A stretch of 64,000 nucleotides of DNA, taken from the NCBI GenBank assembly GCA_035499735.1, contig DATJYC010000031.1, forward strand, positions 62,001 to 126,000, read 5' to 3'. Below are positions 25,302-34,203 of the stretch, in pieces. The position numbers and the translations under genes are program-made. The notes below the pieces were generated by a model. The model ran no database searches. It had not been told where the DNA came from and saw only the letters and a list, made by a program, of their open reading frames with translations. The stretch comes from VBDM01 sp035499735 (GTDB lineage Bacteria > Pseudomonadota > Gammaproteobacteria > Burkholderiales > SG8-39). The first letter of the stretch is position 1; every line of letters begins with the position of its first letter.

Positions 25302-27073
25302 TTCGCCGTCGCGATCGTCGTGCCGACGTGGTGCACTTTCCTGCCGGGGGAGTAGATGTCCATGATGTTCCAGTGCCCCGCGGTCGGGACCGGCTCGTTC
25401 TGCATGGCCACGTCGATCACGCACGGCCGGCCGGACCGGATCGCGCGCTCCAGCGCCGGCCTGAACTCGCCGGCGGACTGGATTCTGACCCCTTCAACGC
25501 CGTACGCCTTCGCGATCGCAGTGTAGTCGGGCGAATACGGCTTGCCGCCCTTCTCGAAGACCGTGCCGTAGGTCGTGCCGAAGTGTGCCTTCTCGAGTCC
25601 CGCGATGGTCCCGAAGGCGCAGTTGTTCATGATGACCCAGACGACCGCGATGTCCTCCTCGAACGCGGTCGCGAGCAGCGACGGGTTCTGGCCGAAGCCG
25701 CCGTCGCCCACGAGAGCGGCCACGGTGCGGTCGGGGCGCGCGAGCTTCGCGCCCAGCGCCGCTGGCGCGCCGAACCCCATCGTGGCGTAGCCGCCGGGCG
25801 TGAGGATGCTGCCCGGCTCGTAGACCGGGAACTGCTGCCCGACGCCGTTCTTGTTCCAGCCGACGTCGGTCGTGATGAGCGCGTTGCGCGGCAGCGCCCC
25901 GCGCACGTCGGCGAGGATCCGCTCCGGGCGCATCGGGTAGTCGGCGCTCTGTGCGTGCGCGCGGTTGCCCGCGAGGAAGAGCGCGCGCGCCGCGGCGATC
26001 TCGCCCTGGCGCTCGGGGCGCCGGATGCCCTCCGGGAGCAGCGCCCGGGCGACGCGGTTGAGCGCCGCGAGCGCCTGCTTCAGGTCGGCGACGGCGCCGA
26101 TCTCGACCGGGAAGTTGCGCCCGATCTCGGCTGGATCGATGTCGATGTGCATGAGCCGCGCCGGCGGGAAGCTGAATGTGTACTCCGGCTCCCAGGAGCT
26201 GCAGTCCGCCTCGGAGAAGCGCGTTCCAAGGCCGAGGACCCAGTCGGCCGAGCGGCACTGCTCGTTGATGAAGCGCGTGCCCCAGAAGCCGGTCATCCCG
26301 AGAACGAAAGGATGGTCGTCAGGCAGCGCACCCTTGCCCATCAGCGTGTGCGCGACGGGTATCTGCAGGTGATCGACGAGCTGGCGGAGCTCGGCCGCCG
26401 CGTCGGCGAGCAGCACGCCGCCGCCGACGTAGAGCAGCGGGCGGGTCGCGGCGGCGAGCCGGCGCACGATCTCGGCGGTTGTGTCCTCGTCGAGCGCGGG
26501 CTTGTGCAGGGTCTTGGTGTTTGCGAGGGCGCGCTCGAACAGCGCGACGTCGACCTCCCTGGAGAAGACGTCCATGGGAACGTCGACCAGGACCGGTCCC
26601 GGCCGCCCGCTCTCCGCGAGCGCGAAGGCCTTCTCGACGATCTCCGGAAAGAGTTCGGGGCGGTCGACGCGCCAAGCCCGCTTCACGAACGGGCGATAGA
26701 TCTCGAACTGCGACGCGTCGGAGTGCAGGTTCACCTCCTGGTGCGGATGCTTGCCGTGGTAGTGCGTCGGCACGTCTCCGGCGATGACGACCATGGGCAC
26801 CGAGTCGAGCGAGGCGTTCGCCACGCCCGTCGCGGCGTTCGTCAGCCCGGGCCCCAGGTGCGAGAGCACCACCGCGGCCCGCCGCCTCGCCCTGGCGTAG
26901 CCGTCGGCCATGTGGGCGGCGATCTGCTCGTGGCGCACCCCGACGAAGCGGACCCGGCTCTTCTCCATCTCGGCGAGCACGGCGATATTGGTGTGGCCGC
27001 ACAGGCCGAACACGTGATCGACGCCGCGGGCTTCCAGGTAACGCACCAGCTGACGGGAAATGAGCTCCTTCAT
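25298..27073 (-). CDS. ThDP-dependent acetolactate-synthase-like enzyme (2)
   Basis: 591-residue ThDP enzyme. Cofactor Glu in GVRHEQIAAHMADGYARA, central domain LLYVGGGVLLADAAAEL, and PP-domain motif LVGDGGFGQNPSLLATAFEEDI ending VIMNN (canonical GDG...NN). It starts inside the aldehyde dehydrogenase stop (ATGA) and ends inside the isomerase start, so three genes are coupled. Pairing of a ThDP lyase with an acylating aldehyde dehydrogenase suggests an aldehyde intermediate passed between them. Sulfoacetaldehyde acetyltransferase is not supported by motifs I can see. Confidence 0.87.
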   Translation of the reverse strand: MKELISRQLVRYLEARGVDHVFGLCGHTNIAVLAEMEKSRVRFVGVRHEQIAAHMADGYARARRRAAVVLSHLGPGLTNAATGVANASLDSVPMVVIAGDVPTHYHGKHPHQEVNLHSDASQFEIYRPFVKRAWRVDRPELFPEIVEKAFALAESGRPGPVLVDVPMDVFSREVDVALFERALANTKTLHKPALDEDTTAEIVRRLAAATRPLLYVGGGVLLADAAAELRQLVDHLQIPVAHTLMGKGALPDDHPFVLGMTGFWGTRFINEQCRSADWVLGLGTRFSEADCSSWEPEYTFSFPPARLMHIDIDPAEIGRNFPVEIGAVADLKQALAALNRVARALLPEGIRRPERQGEIAAARALFLAGNRAHAQSADYPMRPERILADVRGALPRNALITTDVGWNKNGVGQQFPVYEPGSILTPGGYATMGFGAPAALGAKLARPDRTVAALVGDGGFGQNPSLLATAFEEDIAVVWVIMNNCAFGTIAGLEKAHFGTTYGTVFEKGGKPYSPDYTAIAKAYGVEGVRIQSAGEFRPALERAIRSGRPCVIDVAMQNEPVPTAGHWNIMDIYSPGRKVHHVGTTIATAK

Positions 27074-28503
27074 GCGGCCACCGACACGGTGTCGGCCTCG
27101 AGCACCGGATCGTAGAACTCGCCGAAGAGCTCTTCGTCCGAAGGACGGTCCTCGGCGACCGGCACCGACACCCAGGTCGTGTTGAGGTAGTGCTTGAGGT
27201 GCACGTTCTCGGAGACGATGTTGCCGCCCCAGGTGCCGCAGCCGAGGCTGGAGGTCATCGGCATGCCGTTGTTGAACGCACCGGCATTCGCTTTGGACTG
27301 CGGCTGGCGCACCATGATGCGGCTCACGGGAGCCGCCAGCGCAAGGCGGTGGACGTGCTCCGGGTCGAATGAGTAGATGCCGCAGGAGTGGCCCTTGCCA
27401 CCGACCTCGTAGATGTCGCGCATCATGTTGAGCGCCTGGTCGAAGCCGCTGTACCTGTATACGGCGAGCAGCGTGGTGAGCTTCTCGCCCGAGAACGGAT
27501 GCTGCCTGCCGATCGCGTCCGCGCGGACGATGATGAACCTGCGGTCGGGAGGAATCGCGAACCCCGCGGCCGCGGCGAGCTTCTGCGGGGCGATCGCCAC
27601 GGTATCGGGAAGGCGATGGCCCTCGTCGTCCCACATCACGCGGCGCAGCGCGGCCTTCTCGGATTCGGAGGCGAGATAGCCGCCCTCGCGCTGCAGCTGC
27701 GCGAGGAACCGGTCGAAGATCCCCGCCTCGACGAGCAGGTTCCCGTCGGCGGAGCAGCCCGAGCCGAAATCGGAAGTCTTGGAGAGGCGCGTGTTGCGCG
27801 CCGCTTCCTCGATGTCCGCGGTCTCGTCGATGATCATCGTCGAGTTGCCCGCGCCCACGCCGTAGGCCGGCGTGCCCGAGCTGTAGGCGGCGCGCACCAT
27901 CGCCTGCCCTCCCGTGGCGAGGACCAGGTCGGCGCGCGCCATGAGCGCCTGCGACATCGGGATGTTGACCCGGGTCAGGCACTGCAGGAGGTCGGCCGGC
28001 GCGCCGGCGCGCTCGAGCGCCTCGCGCATCAGCCTCACGGTCTCGAACGAGGTCTTCTTCGAGCGCGGGTGCGGCGAGAAGATGACGGCGTCGCGCGCCT
28101 TGATCGCGTAGATCGCATTGCCGGCAGGCGTCAGGTCCGGATTCGTGGTCGGCACGATGCAGGCGATGACGCCGACGGGCTTGCCGTACTTGACGATTCC
28201 CTTCTCGGGCAGCTCCTCGATGACGCCGACGCTCTTCTGGCGCAGGGCGTCGCGCAGCACGCCGCGTATCTTCATGCGCTTGCCCATGCGGCTCTCGGCG
28301 TCGCCGAGCCCGCTTTCGGCGATCCCCATCTCGACGAGCCGGGAGAACGTCCGCCTGTTCGCGACCGCCCAGGCGACGGCCCGACACAGGCGGTCGACGT
28401 CTTCCTGGCTGAACTTCTCGGCGATCGCCAGCGCCTTCCCCGCGCGCGCGAAGGCGGCGTCGAGCTCCCGCTGCTGCTCGTCTGTTAGAGGCTGGGTGAT
28501 CAC
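27070..28503 (-). CDS. acylating aldehyde dehydrogenase (SauS/EutE-like)
   Basis: 477-residue CoA-acylating aldehyde dehydrogenase. Catalytic Cys250 lies in SDFGSGCSADGN. The conserved VGVIACIVPTTNPDLTPAG (110-128) and MIIDETADIEEAARN segments match the sulfoacetaldehyde/succinate-semialdehyde/acetaldehyde acylating group. It converts an aldehyde plus CoA to acyl-CoA. I place the start at a GTG at 28503 (MITQPLTDEQ); no ATG gives a better N-terminus and the ribosome site is weak. First gene of the minus operon, divergent from the IclR regulator that probably controls it. Confidence 0.83.
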   Translation of the reverse strand: MITQPLTDEQQRELDAAFARAGKALAIAEKFSQEDVDRLCRAVAWAVANRRTFSRLVEMGIAESGLGDAESRMGKRMKIRGVLRDALRQKSVGVIEELPEKGIVKYGKPVGVIACIVPTTNPDLTPAGNAIYAIKARDAVIFSPHPRSKKTSFETVRLMREALERAGAPADLLQCLTRVNIPMSQALMARADLVLATGGQAMVRAAYSSGTPAYGVGAGNSTMIIDETADIEEAARNTRLSKTSDFGSGCSADGNLLVEAGIFDRFLAQLQREGGYLASESEKAALRRVMWDDEGHRLPDTVAIAPQKLAAAAGFAIPPDRRFIIVRADAIGRQHPFSGEKLTTLLAVYRYSGFDQALNMMRDIYEVGGKGHSCGIYSFDPEHVHRLALAAPVSRIMVRQPQSKANAGAFNNGMPMTSSLGCGTWGGNIVSENVHLKHYLNTTWVSVPVAEDRPSDEELFGEFYDPVLEADTVSVAA

Positions 28504-28540
28504 GTTGCAGGATGCTAGAAGCGCGCGTCGCCCGCGTCCA

Positions 28541-28569
28541 TTGGCGACCAGACGCTTGTGCGCGATAAT
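28541..28569 (+). promoter_or_regulatory. sigma70-type promoter for the IclR gene
   Basis: TTGGCG (28541-28546), 17-base spacer, GATAAT (28564-28569). It lies in the 109-bp divergent region between the aldehyde dehydrogenase operon and the regulator, so autoregulation or shared operators are plausible. Confidence 0.5.
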
Positions 28570-28612
28570 CGGCCAAGGGAGAGCGCCTTTCGCGCGCTTT
28601 GTGGGAGGGGCC

Positions 28613-29380
28613 ATGGGGAAGAAGCCGCCGCTCGACAAGCGGGACTGGATCGCCGGCCTGGAAAAAGGGCTGCGCATCATCGAAGCGTTCAACGACACGC
28701 ATCCGCGGCTCACGCCCTCGACCGCGGCGTGGCGGACGGGGATCACCCGCACGGCCGCGCGCCGCTACCTGCGCACGCTCCACCATCTCGGCTATCTGGA
28801 GAGCAACGGCCAGATGTTCTGGCTGACCCCGCGCGTGCTCAGGCTCGGATGGTCCTACTGCGATTCCGCGAAGGTGCCCCGCGCCGTGCAGCCCTTCCTC
28901 CAGCAGATCAGCGCCGAGCTCGACGGCGCCAGCTATTTCGCCGTCCTCGACGAGGACGACGTCGTCTGCGTCGCGCGCGACGGGTCCACGCGGGTGCACA
29001 ACGGCTTCGTCATAGGGGCGCGCGTGTCCGCGAACATCTCGTCGGCGGGAATCGCGCTCCTGTCCTGTCTCGGCGCCCGCGAGGTGGACCGCTGGCTCGC
29101 CGGCCGCACCTTCATGCCGTATACGCCGTATACGGTCACGACGCACGACGGGGTGCGCGACCTCATCAACTCGGCGCGCCGCAAGGGGTACGCGCTGCTC
29201 GAGCAGCAGCTCGAGCGCAAGGTGCGCGGGATCGCCGTGCCGATCCGGACGCGCAACGCCGGCGTCGTCGGAGCGATAGGCATCAGCCTGGCGATGGAGA
29301 AGGAAACCACCGAGCGCGCGGTCGGCCGAGCGCTGCCCCTTCTCCAGGAAGCCGAATACTCGCTGCGCACGCTGCTCTAG
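28613..29380 (+). CDS. IclR-family regulator (PcaR/PobR-like)
   Basis: 255-residue regulator. N-terminal winged HTH (about 15-75; GLEKGLRIIEAFN, STAAWRTGITRTAARRYLRTL, LGYLE) and C-terminal effector domain (about 90-250; VPRAVQPFLQQISAEL, ISSAGIALLSCLG, KVRGIAVPIRTRNAGVVGAIGIS). The form resembles the pca/pob regulators of aromatic-acid catabolism. ATG at 28613 after GGGAGGGG. It is divergent from the ThDP/dehydrogenase operon and upstream of the porin/TRAP/quinate genes, so it may control both. Confidence 0.9.
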   Translation: MGKKPPLDKRDWIAGLEKGLRIIEAFNDTHPRLTPSTAAWRTGITRTAARRYLRTLHHLGYLESNGQMFWLTPRVLRLGWSYCDSAKVPRAVQPFLQQISAELDGASYFAVLDEDDVVCVARDGSTRVHNGFVIGARVSANISSAGIALLSCLGAREVDRWLAGRTFMPYTPYTVTTHDGVRDLINSARRKGYALLEQQLERKVRGIAVPIRTRNAGVVGAIGISLAMEKETTERAVGRALPLLQEAEYSLRTLL

Positions 29381-29545
29381 CGCCGTCCCTCCCGGCGTCC
29401 CGCCGACGAAAGCGGGCGCTTATCGATCCCGCTTGGGCGATTAACGCGCACTAGCGTGCTGCCGCCCATTTGGTTCTGCTGCCCCTCTTCATAACATCCG
29501 CTGTGCTCGTAGCGATCGCGAACGAGCCAACCAAGGAGGGGCATC

Positions 29546-30706
29546 ATGAGAAGAAGCAGGTTCGCGCTGGCGCTCGGCGCGCTGGCAACGGCTTACGCCG
29601 GAGGTTCCTTTGCTCAGGGGGTTCTGAGCTACAGCAAGGACGGAGCGAACGTCCAGATCTACGGCGACATCGACTACTACCTCAGCTACATGAAGAGCAG
29701 CTCGGGAAGCGCGCTGATCGCCCTCCAGGACGGCGCCTACCTGCGCACGCGCCTGGGCGTGAAGGGCAACAAGGAGATCGCCCCCGGCTACGCCGCCACG
29801 TTCAACCTCGAGCAGGGACTGAACGAGACCAACGGCGCGCAGGCCGACGCCACGCGCCTGTTCGACCGTCAGCTCTGGGCGGGAATCGCAACCCCGGCGG
29901 GCGAATTCCGCTTCGGCCGACAGAACACGGCGATCTTCTACCGCGGAGGATACATCGACTTCACGGCGCGCACGCTGGGTTCGGTCGTCAACAACTTCGG
30001 CACGCCCTCGCGCTACGACAGCGACATCGCCTATATCTCGCCGCGCTGGGCGGGGTTCCTCGCCGAGGCCCACTACTCGATCCAGGGCTCCCAGCCGGAG
30101 CACAGCACCAACCAGGCCGTATACCAAGGCGCGCTGGATTACGAGATGGGGCCCTTCCGCGTCGGGTACGCGGGAATCGCGGGCAAGCCCCCGGCGGGTT
30201 CGGTGGTGGACAAGACCGTTTCCTACAACGCCTTCTACGGCAACTGGGACTACGGCCGGGGCAAGGTCTATCTCACCTACGTCCGGTCGAACAACCAGAG
30301 CACCACCGCGGGCACCGGCGGGACGCTCAATAACGGCGGCAACCCGCTCGGAACAACGGGGGCGCTCGTGACCGGTACGGACGCCGGGGCGAACACGTAC
30401 TACAACATTCCCCAGATCTCGGTCGACTTCCGGCTCTACCCGAACCTGAGGATCGGCGCGCTCTACGGCAAGATCCAGGACTCCACCAACGACCTCAAGA
30501 ACGCCGACGGCTGGGGCTTCGGTGCGTACTGGGACGTCACCAAGGAGCTGATGTTCTACGGCCTGGGGAACTCTATCTCCAACGATCCCGGCGCGGGCTT
30601 CCGTCCTTCGGGCTCGGCCGGCCTGACCAAGACCTTCACGGCTCCGGGCGACGTCAACGGCCAGACGATCCGGATGGGCGCGATCGGAATGGTGTACAAG
30701 TTCTGA
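29546..30706 (+). CDS. betaproteobacterial general porin (OmpC-like)
   Basis: 386-residue outer-membrane trimeric porin. Signal peptide ends GGSFAQ; mature part begins with a strand VQIYGDIDYYLSY, has alternating beta-strand pattern throughout (RLGVKGNKEIAPGYAATFNLEQG, FGRQNTAIFYRGG), and ends VYKF with the C-terminal Phe needed for assembly. AAGGAGGGG precedes the ATG. A stem-loop follows it, then the TRAP operon; co-regulation for uptake of a small organic acid through the outer membrane is likely. Confidence 0.92.
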   Translation: MRRSRFALALGALATAYAGGSFAQGVLSYSKDGANVQIYGDIDYYLSYMKSSSGSALIALQDGAYLRTRLGVKGNKEIAPGYAATFNLEQGLNETNGAQADATRLFDRQLWAGIATPAGEFRFGRQNTAIFYRGGYIDFTARTLGSVVNNFGTPSRYDSDIAYISPRWAGFLAEAHYSIQGSQPEHSTNQAVYQGALDYEMGPFRVGYAGIAGKPPAGSVVDKTVSYNAFYGNWDYGRGKVYLTYVRSNNQSTTAGTGGTLNNGGNPLGTTGALVTGTDAGANTYYNIPQISVDFRLYPNLRIGALYGKIQDSTNDLKNADGWGFGAYWDVTKELMFYGLGNSISNDPGAGFRPSGSAGLTKTFTAPGDVNGQTIRMGAIGMVYKF

Positions 30707-30722
30707 GCCCTGCGCGAGACGC

Positions 30723-30748
30723 GGGCCGCGAGCCTGCCCTCGCGGCCC
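30723..30748 (+). terminator. stem-loop after the porin gene
   Basis: Perfect 10-bp stem GGGCCGCGAG (30723-30732) with CTCGCGGCCC (30739-30748) and a 6-base loop. No T-run follows. It may attenuate read-through or stabilise the porin mRNA. Confidence 0.5.
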
Positions 30749-30756
30749 GGCCGGAG

Positions 30757-30762
30757 CATAAT
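30757..30762 (+). promoter_or_regulatory. -10 box upstream of the TRAP operon
   Basis: CATAAT with a TSS predicted near 30769, followed by AGGAGGA (30774-30780) seven bases before the ATG. No clear -35 element, so an activator is likely. Confidence 0.4.
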
Positions 30763-30787
30763 CTTGTCCCGTTAGGAGGAAATCCCA

Positions 30788-31777
30788 ATGCACTTCCGAC
30801 TCAGCCGCCGCACGGCGCTCAAGGCGGGCGCCGCGCTTGCAGCCTCGATGGTCCTGCCGGCCAGGGCGCAGGGTAAGCCCACCCTACGCTTCGCGGCGGT
30901 GTTCTCCGACAAGGATATCCGTGCGGACATGATCCGCATGTTCGCCAAGGACATCGAAGGCGACTTCAAGCTGGAGCCGTACTACGCCGGCACCTTGTTC
31001 AAGCAAGGCACGGAGCTCGTGGCCCTGCAGCGCGACAACCTGGAGATGGGCAACGTCGCCCCGCAGGATATCTCCAAGCAGATTCCTGCGTGGTCGATCC
31101 TGACCTCGGCGTATCTGTTCCGCGACGCCAACCACCTGAACGCATTCTTTGCCAGCGATCTCGGCGCGCAGATGAAGAAGATGGTCGAAGATCAGGTGAA
31201 GGTGAGAATCCTCGGGCCGACGTTCTTCGGCACTCGTCAGGTCGGTCTGAAACCGAAAAAGAAGATCTCGACGCCCGCCGACATGGCCGGTATCAAGCTG
31301 CGCATGCCCCCCGGCGATGCGTGGCAGCTCCTCGGCCGCTCGATCGGCGCGAATCCCACGCCGATGGCCTACGCCGAGGTCTATACCGGTCTGCAGACCG
31401 GCGCTATCGACGGTCAGGACAACCCACTGCCGAACGTGCAGAACATGAAGTTCTACGAAGTGATGTCGCAGATCGTGCTCACCTCGCACCTCGTCGGCTA
31501 CGATCTGCTGACGGTGAACCTGAAGACCTGGAACGGCATGTCGCCCGCCAGGCAGAAAACCTTCCAGGCCGCCGCCGACAAGGCGATCGCCTGGAGCACG
31601 GCGGAGCATCTGAAGCGCGAAGCGGAGCTGGCGGAGAGCTTCAAGAAGATGGGCCTCGAGGTGTACACCCCGAACGTCAACGCCTTCCGCGCGTACGCCC
31701 AGAAGGTATACCTGGGCTCGGATGAAGCGAAGGAATGGCCGAAGGGGATGCTCGAGAAGATCAACGCCCTGAAGTAA
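30788..31777 (+). CDS. TRAP transporter substrate-binding protein (DctP type, 1)
   Basis: 329-residue periplasmic binding protein. The N-terminus carries a twin-arginine-like signal (SRRTALKAGAALAAS), then PTLRFAAVFSDKDIRADM. DctP family marks are GIKLRMPPGDAWQLLGRSIGANPTPMAYAEVYTGL split around residue 180 and the ligand-carboxylate Arg in that motif. First gene of DctPQM. Adjacent AroQ, HPPD-like and QuiC-like genes suggest that quinate, shikimate or a related cyclic acid is carried, which is an inference from context. Confidence 0.9.
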   Translation: MHFRLSRRTALKAGAALAASMVLPARAQGKPTLRFAAVFSDKDIRADMIRMFAKDIEGDFKLEPYYAGTLFKQGTELVALQRDNLEMGNVAPQDISKQIPAWSILTSAYLFRDANHLNAFFASDLGAQMKKMVEDQVKVRILGPTFFGTRQVGLKPKKKISTPADMAGIKLRMPPGDAWQLLGRSIGANPTPMAYAEVYTGLQTGAIDGQDNPLPNVQNMKFYEVMSQIVLTSHLVGYDLLTVNLKTWNGMSPARQKTFQAAADKAIAWSTAEHLKREAELAESFKKMGLEVYTPNVNAFRAYAQKVYLGSDEAKEWPKGMLEKINALK

Positions 31778-31795
31778 TTCCCGGCTCTCGCAAAT

Positions 31796-31821
31796 CCGCC
31801 GGTCGCGCCCGCGACCGGCGG
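31796..31821 (+). other. strong intercistronic hairpin dctP-dctQ
   Basis: Perfect 12-bp inverted repeat CCGCCGGTCGCG (31796-31807) with CGCGACCGGCGG (31810-31821), two bases apart, between the binding-protein and permease genes. Such stems commonly protect the 3' end of the binding-protein mRNA, giving more DctP than permease. Confidence 0.6.
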
Positions 31822-31848
31822 TATGCTTATGGAGCCCGGGGCTCATCG

Positions 31849-32367
31849 ATGACACCGTTCATTCCGAAGGCCGCGACATGGCTGCGGCGCCGCGCGGAGA
31901 ATATTCTCGCGGCCATGCTCGCCATCCTGTTCGCCGCTTTCATAATACAGATCGCTTTCCGGTACCTTTTCAACTTCCCGATCGGCTGGACCTCCGAGCT
32001 CTCGGTGATCGCGTGGTTGTGGCTGGTGCTCTGGGGCGCCGGCTTCGTCGCGAAGGAAGGCGAGGAAATCCGCATCGACCTCCTCACCGGTGCGGTGCCT
32101 CGCCGCGCGGCCCGGGTCATGGGAATCATCGTCGGGATCTCCATCGTGATTCTGTATAGCGCGTCGCTCCCGGCAACCCTCAAATACATCGCCTTCATGA
32201 AGGTCGAGAAGAGCTCGTACCTCCACATCCGCATGGACGTCCTGTTCTCGATCTTCGCGTTCTACGTCGCCGCCGTCGTCGTCCGTTATGTCTGGATTCT
32301 GTGGCACTTGCTGCGCGGCAAGGATCCCGACGCGACCGGCTCGACCACCGCAGGGCCCGGGCTTTGA
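31849..32367 (+). CDS. TRAP transporter small permease (DctQ, 1)
   Basis: 172-residue inner-membrane protein with four hydrophobic helices (about 20-42, 50-68, 92-112, 134-154). It has the DctQ hallmark FPIGWTSELSVIAWLWLVLWGAGFVAKEGEEIRIDLL split at its usual place. It links DctP-bound substrate to the large permease. The ATG at 31849 has only a weak ribosome site, consistent with lower expression than dctP. Its stop overlaps the TTG start of dctM. Confidence 0.9.
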   Translation: MTPFIPKAATWLRRRAENILAAMLAILFAAFIIQIAFRYLFNFPIGWTSELSVIAWLWLVLWGAGFVAKEGEEIRIDLLTGAVPRRAARVMGIIVGISIVILYSASLPATLKYIAFMKVEKSSYLHIRMDVLFSIFAFYVAAVVVRYVWILWHLLRGKDPDATGSTTAGPGL

Positions 32368-33665
32368 ATTTCGCCAGTCCTTTCTCGCTGACGATCATGG
32401 CGATCGTCGGCCTCACCCTGTTCGGACTGCCGATAGGGCATGCCATGATCGGCGGATCGATTCTCTATTTCTTCCTCGCCGGTATCGACGTCGGGACCGC
32501 CGCCGAGCAGCTCTCCAACGGCATGTACAGCGGCTTCGTGCTGCTGGCGATTCCGCTGTTCATGCTGGCCGCGGAGTTCATGACCACCGGCAGCATCACG
32601 GAACGGCTGGTGCGTTTCTGCAACGCCTTCGTCGGACGCTACCGCGGCGGCCTGGCCCTAGTCGTGGTCGTGCAGAACGTCATTCTCTCCAGCATGTCGG
32701 GCTCGGCCCTGGCGGACGCCGCGGCCACCGGCAAGCTGATGCAGGCGATGATGACGCAGGACGGCAAGTACCGGCCGAGCTTCGCCGCGGCCCTGCAGGC
32801 GGTCGCGGCGGTCATCGGGCCCATCATTCCGCCCTCGATTCCGCTGGTGATCTACGCCCTGGTCTCCGACACCTCCGTCGGCTACCTGTTTCTCGGCGGC
32901 GTCGTGCCGGGCCTGATGCTCGGCATCGCGCAGATGTCGCTGATCGTCTACATCGCGAAGAAGAGGAACTTCCCGCTCGAGAGAGCCGTCCCCCTGCGCG
33001 AGCTGCCGCGCATCACCCTGGAGGCCTTCCCCGCTCTGATGATGCCCGTGATCCTCCTCGGCAGCCTCTACAGCGGGATCACGACGCCCACGGAAGCCGC
33101 CGCCCTGGCTGCGCTCTATGCGCTGCTGGTATCGGCGTTCTACTACCGCGCCCTCGGCTGGCGCGACGTCTACAGATCGCTCCTGAACACCGCCAAGATC
33201 TCGACCTCCATCGGCATGCTCATCGCCGGCGCGATGGTCTTCAACTATGTGATTACGGTCGAGAACATCCCCAAGACGCTCAGCGCCGTTCTGACGGCGT
33301 CCAAGCTCTCGCCGTTCGGCTACATGCTGTTCGTCAACGTGCTGTTGCTGATTCTCGGCTGTCTCCTGGAAGGCACGACGATCATTCTGATCGTCCTGCC
33401 GGTGCTGCTCCCCACCGCGGTCGCGCTCGGCATCGACCCGGTGCACTTCGGGGTGACCGCGGTCGTGAACATCATGATCGGCCTGGTCACGCCCCCCTAC
33501 GGCCTGCTGCTGTTCATCATGGTCAGGATCACGAAGGTGCCCCTGCGGGCGATCGTGGTGGACGCCGCGCCGTTCATCGCCGTCATGATCGCTGCGCTGG
33601 CGCTGATTGCCTTCATACCGGACCTCGTGCTCTTCCTGCCCCGGCTCATGGGCTACAAGGGCTGA
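32364..33665 (+). CDS. TRAP transporter large permease (DctM, 1)
   Basis: 433-residue Na+-coupled permease with about 12 helices. DctM motifs include AIPLFMLAAEFMTTG, VQNVILSSMSGSALADAAATG, IGPIIPPSIPLVIYALVSD and GLVTPPYGLLLFIM. I place the start at a TTG that overlaps the dctQ stop (TTGA), mirroring the ATGA couplings elsewhere; an ATG at 32397 would shorten the first helix. Completes the DctPQM set that imports an organic acid. Confidence 0.9.
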   Translation: MNFASPFSLTIMAIVGLTLFGLPIGHAMIGGSILYFFLAGIDVGTAAEQLSNGMYSGFVLLAIPLFMLAAEFMTTGSITERLVRFCNAFVGRYRGGLALVVVVQNVILSSMSGSALADAAATGKLMQAMMTQDGKYRPSFAAALQAVAAVIGPIIPPSIPLVIYALVSDTSVGYLFLGGVVPGLMLGIAQMSLIVYIAKKRNFPLERAVPLRELPRITLEAFPALMMPVILLGSLYSGITTPTEAAALAALYALLVSAFYYRALGWRDVYRSLLNTAKISTSIGMLIAGAMVFNYVITVENIPKTLSAVLTASKLSPFGYMLFVNVLLLILGCLLEGTTIILIVLPVLLPTAVALGIDPVHFGVTAVVNIMIGLVTPPYGLLLFIMVRITKVPLRAIVVDAAPFIAVMIAALALIAFIPDLVLFLPRLMGYKG

Positions 33666-33712
33666 GACCCGGCGGGCATGCCCTAGCACAGCCGCGAAGA
33701 CCGGCCGGGCTG

Positions 33713-33718
33713 TACACT
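33713..33718 (+). promoter_or_regulatory. possible -10 box for aroQ
   Basis: TACACT 30 bases before the aroQ ATG, with AAGAGGAAG ribosome site (33733-33741) between. It could allow expression of the enzyme genes separately from the TRAP genes. Confidence 0.35.
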
Positions 33719-33748
33719 TGGAGGATCGCTGAAAGAGGAAGAACCTCG

Positions 33749-34192
33749 ATGAACGTCCTCGTGCTCCACGGCGTCAACCTGAACATGTTCGGCAAGCGGG
33801 ACCCGGCGCAGTACGGGACCATCACCCTCGCCGAGATCGACGCGCAGCTCCAGGCCCTCGCCAAGGAGCTGGGCGCGGCGCTGGAGACCTTCCAGACGAA
33901 CAGTGAAGCGGCGATGTGCGAGCGCATCCACAAAGCGCACGCCGAGAAGGTCGACGCGGTGCTGATCAACGCCGGCGCCTGGACGCACTACAGCTACGGC
34001 ATCCGCGACGCGCTGCAGATCCTCAAGGCGCCCATCGTCGAGGTGCACATGTCGAACATCCACGCGCGCGAGGAATTCCGCCACCACTCGGTGATCGCCG
34101 CGATCGCGAAGGGACAGATCTGCGGATTCGGGGTCGACAGCTACCTGCTCGGGCTCCGCGCGGCGGTGTCGCTGTCGCGCGCGGCCAGGTAG
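33749..34192 (+). CDS. aroQ: type II 3-dehydroquinate dehydratase
   Basis: 147-residue type II dehydroquinase, interconverting 3-dehydroquinate and 3-dehydroshikimate. Catalytic residues visible are Asn10 (HGVNLNMFGKRDP), Arg17, the flexible-loop Tyr22, Asn74 and His80 (LINAGAWTHYS), His100 with Glu98 (VEVHMSNIHAREEFR) and Arg107. Normal length. Placed directly before an HPPD-like gene and a QuiC-like gene, so it probably works in quinate degradation rather than in aromatic amino-acid synthesis. Confidence 0.94.
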   Translation: MNVLVLHGVNLNMFGKRDPAQYGTITLAEIDAQLQALAKELGAALETFQTNSEAAMCERIHKAHAEKVDAVLINAGAWTHYSYGIRDALQILKAPIVEVHMSNIHAREEFRHHSVIAAIAKGQICGFGVDSYLLGLRAAVSLSRAAR

Positions 34193-34203
34193 GCGCGAGG
34201 CCG

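Noticed and set aside
25298..28503. Sulfoacetaldehyde pathway (Xsc plus SauS)
   Set aside because: The aldehyde dehydrogenase is SauS-like, but the ThDP enzyme shows general acetolactate-synthase motifs and there is no phosphate acetyltransferase or sulfite exporter nearby.
29116..29133. Direct repeat with two GTATAC palindromes inside the IclR gene
   Set aside because: GTATAC hexamers also occur at scattered coding positions across the window, and here they encode the in-frame PYTPYT stretch; no evidence of an operator.
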